From Pseudoflavonifractor sp. An85 (GTDB taxonomy: Bacteria > Bacillota > Clostridia > Oscillospirales > Oscillospiraceae), in contig NZ_NFHE01000010.1 of NCBI RefSeq assembly GCF_002161235.1, forward strand, positions 24,976 to 88,975: a DNA stretch of 64,000 nucleotides, read 5' to 3'. The notes beneath the pieces were generated by a model. It was not told where the DNA came from and did not search any database. It worked only from the letters and a program-made list of their open reading frames with translations. Positions 63,201 to 64,000 of this stretch are shown piece by piece. Both the position numbers and the translations under genes were made by a program. Each line of letters begins with the position of its first letter. Within the stretch, counting starts at the first letter, position 1.

Positions 63201-63776
63201 CTCACCTTCACCTACTCCAACACCGACACCGGGGAAGTGTACTTCACCGACTCCACCCAGCACGTGCCCAAAACCTTCTTCGTGCCCTCGGAGAACCTGT
63301 GCATCCCCCACGTCTATAAGCCCACCTACCAGTTCACCGATGCCCAGGGTCAGCCCTTGCCCAACAACACCAAGGTAACCCTGAACATTGCCGCCACCCT
63401 GGACTTCCCCGGCGCCCGGCCCCAGACCAAGACCCTGGAGCTCACCGTGGACACCGCAGCCCCCGAACTGATCTCCGCCCAGGCCACCCAGGGCGAGAAC
63501 GGCCAGCGTCAGCTGACCCTCACCTTCCGGGACAACCTGTCTGTGGCCGGTGTGACCTTCCTGGACAGCGCCAGCGGCAAGCCTCTGGAACGGCACGGGG
63601 CGGACGATGCCCAGGCCACCCGGGACGAGCAGGGCAACCTGGTGTGGACCCAGACCTATGACGTGTCCAAACTGGGCGACCACTTCGCTGTAGTGCTGGG
63701 AGACTATGCCATGAACCTGTCCCAGTACACCATGGATATGACCCAAACCAGCGCCCCCACCCAGCCCACGCCCTGA
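60231..63776 (+). CDS. secreted S8 subtilisin-like protease with internal dockerin-like repeats
   Basis: This 1181-aa protein has a signal peptide (about 1-30), an I9-like prodomain (about 70-165) and an S8 domain with Asp206 (AVIDTGLD), His284 (GDHGTHVSG) and Ser611 (GTSMASP). A PA-like insertion (about 455-560) sits inside it. After an Fn3-like region, residues 770-830 hold two Ca-loop repeats, DLNGSGQCDSHDAYLIYQ and NTNGDETVDQADVQAYLNAL, as in dockerins. The rest is beta-rich and includes HVSISPNGDGSCDYLDG. There is no sorting signal at the end. It is probably held on the cell surface by the overlapping cohesin-like gene product. Lactocepin/C5a-peptidase-like in layout. Confidence 0.9.
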   Translation: MKHKRWLALALALSLTVSTAVGTRSAAFAAQTGDSNVAFSQVDAPDQTLDLTRQDAVEQDQLAAAPAPDEDVRVIIVMDGDSVVEANPAARYSEETAQQMDQIKASQDEVIADIEQNALDGDSLSVTYQYSYLINGVAATIPYGKMADIEAVDGVRQVVMQTVYQPCATQPGIAYPTTISDGVMIGRESTWAKGYNGNGMKIAVIDTGLDMTHQNFAALPDNVLTDASLTQNDVAGVLKNLNAYRRFQGLKAEQLYRNTKVPFGYNYVDDSLDVTHANDKQGDHGTHVSGIAAANKVAQSEVVGVAPNAQLLVMKVFGVKGGAYTQDWVAALEDAMLLGADVVNMSLGANAGFTTDADWVNQVFNRVADTGTVLCISAGNAYTAGYGNAFGHNANLTSNPDNAILGTPGAYANALSVASVDNAYTMSDYITVGDDHKIAYQNGASGTNQPFNSLAGTPQQVVAVPGAGSAEDFAQVDVKGKIALVQRGVIAFTEKYDNAQKAGAVGCFIYNNQAGTITMDLSQSKSTIPCASLTMSDGAYLLSALASNPNLTISVGADQTLIASDTAYQMSDFSSWGVTPSLTLEPDLTAPGGNIYSTTDKGTYGLMSGTSMASPNLAGISALVKQYALSPDGLGKTDGAKTNSLVRALLMSTSTPLMYQNQNGLYYSPRKQGAGLANAYASVSTKAYLSVDGSDVPKAQLGDDAQKTGAYAFDFHVTNFGDTPLYYHLTTVAQSEDVTQADGRTFMSGAPKALDAVTTENTDALVLTHDLNGSGQCDSHDAYLIYQAAVAGKAQDANWSDVTFRYNTNGDETVDQADVQAYLNALVDLDSNANLSAKAVEVKAGATQTVHVAVTLADTDKAFFQNNYPNGGYVEGFTFLTALNANGTDLSLPYLGFYGDWTQAPIFDGDNNNPDTRGFFWGDKDNTFYNQYMSAVWTQMGGKASQWIPGANPFVDEAFDLRHVSISPNGDGSCDYLDGMYVSLLRNAADLTFTYSNTDTGEVYFTDSTQHVPKTFFVPSENLCIPHVYKPTYQFTDAQGQPLPNNTKVTLNIAATLDFPGARPQTKTLELTVDTAAPELISAQATQGENGQRQLTLTFRDNLSVAGVTFLDSASGKPLERHGADDAQATRDEQGNLVWTQTYDVSKLGDHFAVVLGDYAMNLSQYTMDMTQTSAPTQPTP

Positions 63777-63820
63777 CGCCTCCCAGCGTCTGATGAGGAA
63801 AAGCCCGGACGGCATCTGAT

Positions 63821-63876
63821 ATGCTCCCTCTATGAGAGACAGTGAAATAAAACACTGTCAATCATGGAGGGAGCAT
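63821..63876 (+). promoter_or_regulatory. long hairpin covering the transposase ribosome binding site
   Basis: ATGCTCCCTC pairs with GAGGGAGCAT (10 bp), and inside it GACAGTG pairs with CACTGTC around an AAATAAAA loop. The right arm contains GGAGGG, the ribosome binding site of the transposase start at 63881. The hairpin may mark the left end of the insertion sequence and limit its translation. Confidence 0.6.
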
Positions 63877-63880
63877 TGTC

Positions 63881-64000
63881 GTGCCAAGGAAGCAAAAGTT
63901 AGGTGTAGAAGAAAAGATCAAGATTATACGAGATTATCTCAAGGGACAGATCAGCATAAGTGAAGCGGCTCGGAGAGGCAAGGTTTCAGGTGAGACAGTC
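63881..64000 (+). mobile_element. transposase start (IS3-family orfA-like HTH), cut by the window edge
   Basis: Forty codons are visible from a GTG start: PRKQKLGVEEKIKIIRDYLKG-type sequence leading into ISEAARRGKVSGETV, a helix-turn-helix like that of IS3-family OrfA proteins. The Shine-Dalgarno GGAGGG lies in the hairpin just upstream. The rest of the element is outside the window. Base composition is more AT-rich than that of the protease gene before it. Confidence 0.75.

Noticed and set aside
60153..63815. 1220-codon minus-strand ORF opposite the protease
   Set aside because: It lies entirely antisense to a protease with an intact catalytic triad. Its Gly/Val/His-rich content is typical of a shadow frame.

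Overview
The window reads as chromosome from a GC-rich, spore-forming, anaerobic gut Firmicute of the Oscillospiraceae type (Flavonifractor/Intestinimonas/Lawsonibacter-like). This is an inference. It rests on a SpoIID gene, a T-box on alaS, a perfect CIRCE site on clpB, AGGAGG-type ribosome binding sites with ATG/GTG/TTG starts, TTGACA/TATAAT promoters, and several PTS and glycosidase loci. Almost everything is ordinary chromosome. The only clear mobile DNA is a transposase start at the right edge.

Layout. 1-5.8 kb: partial alpha/beta hydrolase, a LytTR/GHKL two-component pair, secG, a lipid glycosyltransferase-flippase pair and a phosphopantetheinyl transferase. 5.9-12 kb: serA-serC, a HIT protein, a palindrome-rich spacer and T-box-controlled alaS. 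12-24 kb: an amidohydrolase, a second LytTR/GHKL pair, then two GH3 glycosidases flanking a GtrA-like membrane protein. The second GH3 has reversed domain order and a membrane segment at each end. This stretch ends with a Cys/Asp-repeat secreted protein and an ECF sigma/RsgI-like anti-sigma pair. 24-29 kb: a BglG-type regulator, ascorbate-class PTS EIIA-EIIB-EIIC and a SIS protein. 29-36 kb: clpB, an LTA-synthase-like enzyme, an ion transporter and an AraC regulator. 36-42.5 kb: GH36 alpha-galactosidase, a second AraC regulator, GH13 alpha-glucosidase and PTS EIIBC.

42.5-50 kb: spoIID, citrate synthase, a TIM-barrel-like protein of unknown role, a MATE exporter preceded by a 31-codon leader ORF overlapping a terminator, an inositol-phosphatase-like enzyme, a PP2C-like phosphatase and a haem-type membrane protein. 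50-59 kb: tRNA-Arg(CCT), typA, a small XRE regulator with paired operator-like palindromes and a divergent 29-codon ORF, a zinc-ribbon membrane protein, queH, an RlmD-type methyltransferase, a frameshifted brnQ and a GNAT acetyltransferase. 59-64 kb: a sortase-anchored, cohesin-like surface protein whose gene overlaps that of a large subtilisin-family protease with an internal dockerin-like repeat pair, then a transposase start behind a long hairpin.

The most notable points are the cohesin/dockerin-like protease pair, the leader-peptide attenuator before the MATE exporter, the XRE operator module with its small divergent ORF, and the reversed-domain GH3. Carbohydrate use dominates the recognisable metabolism: two PTS routes, four glycosidases and two AraC regulators with repeat operators next to their glycosidase targets.
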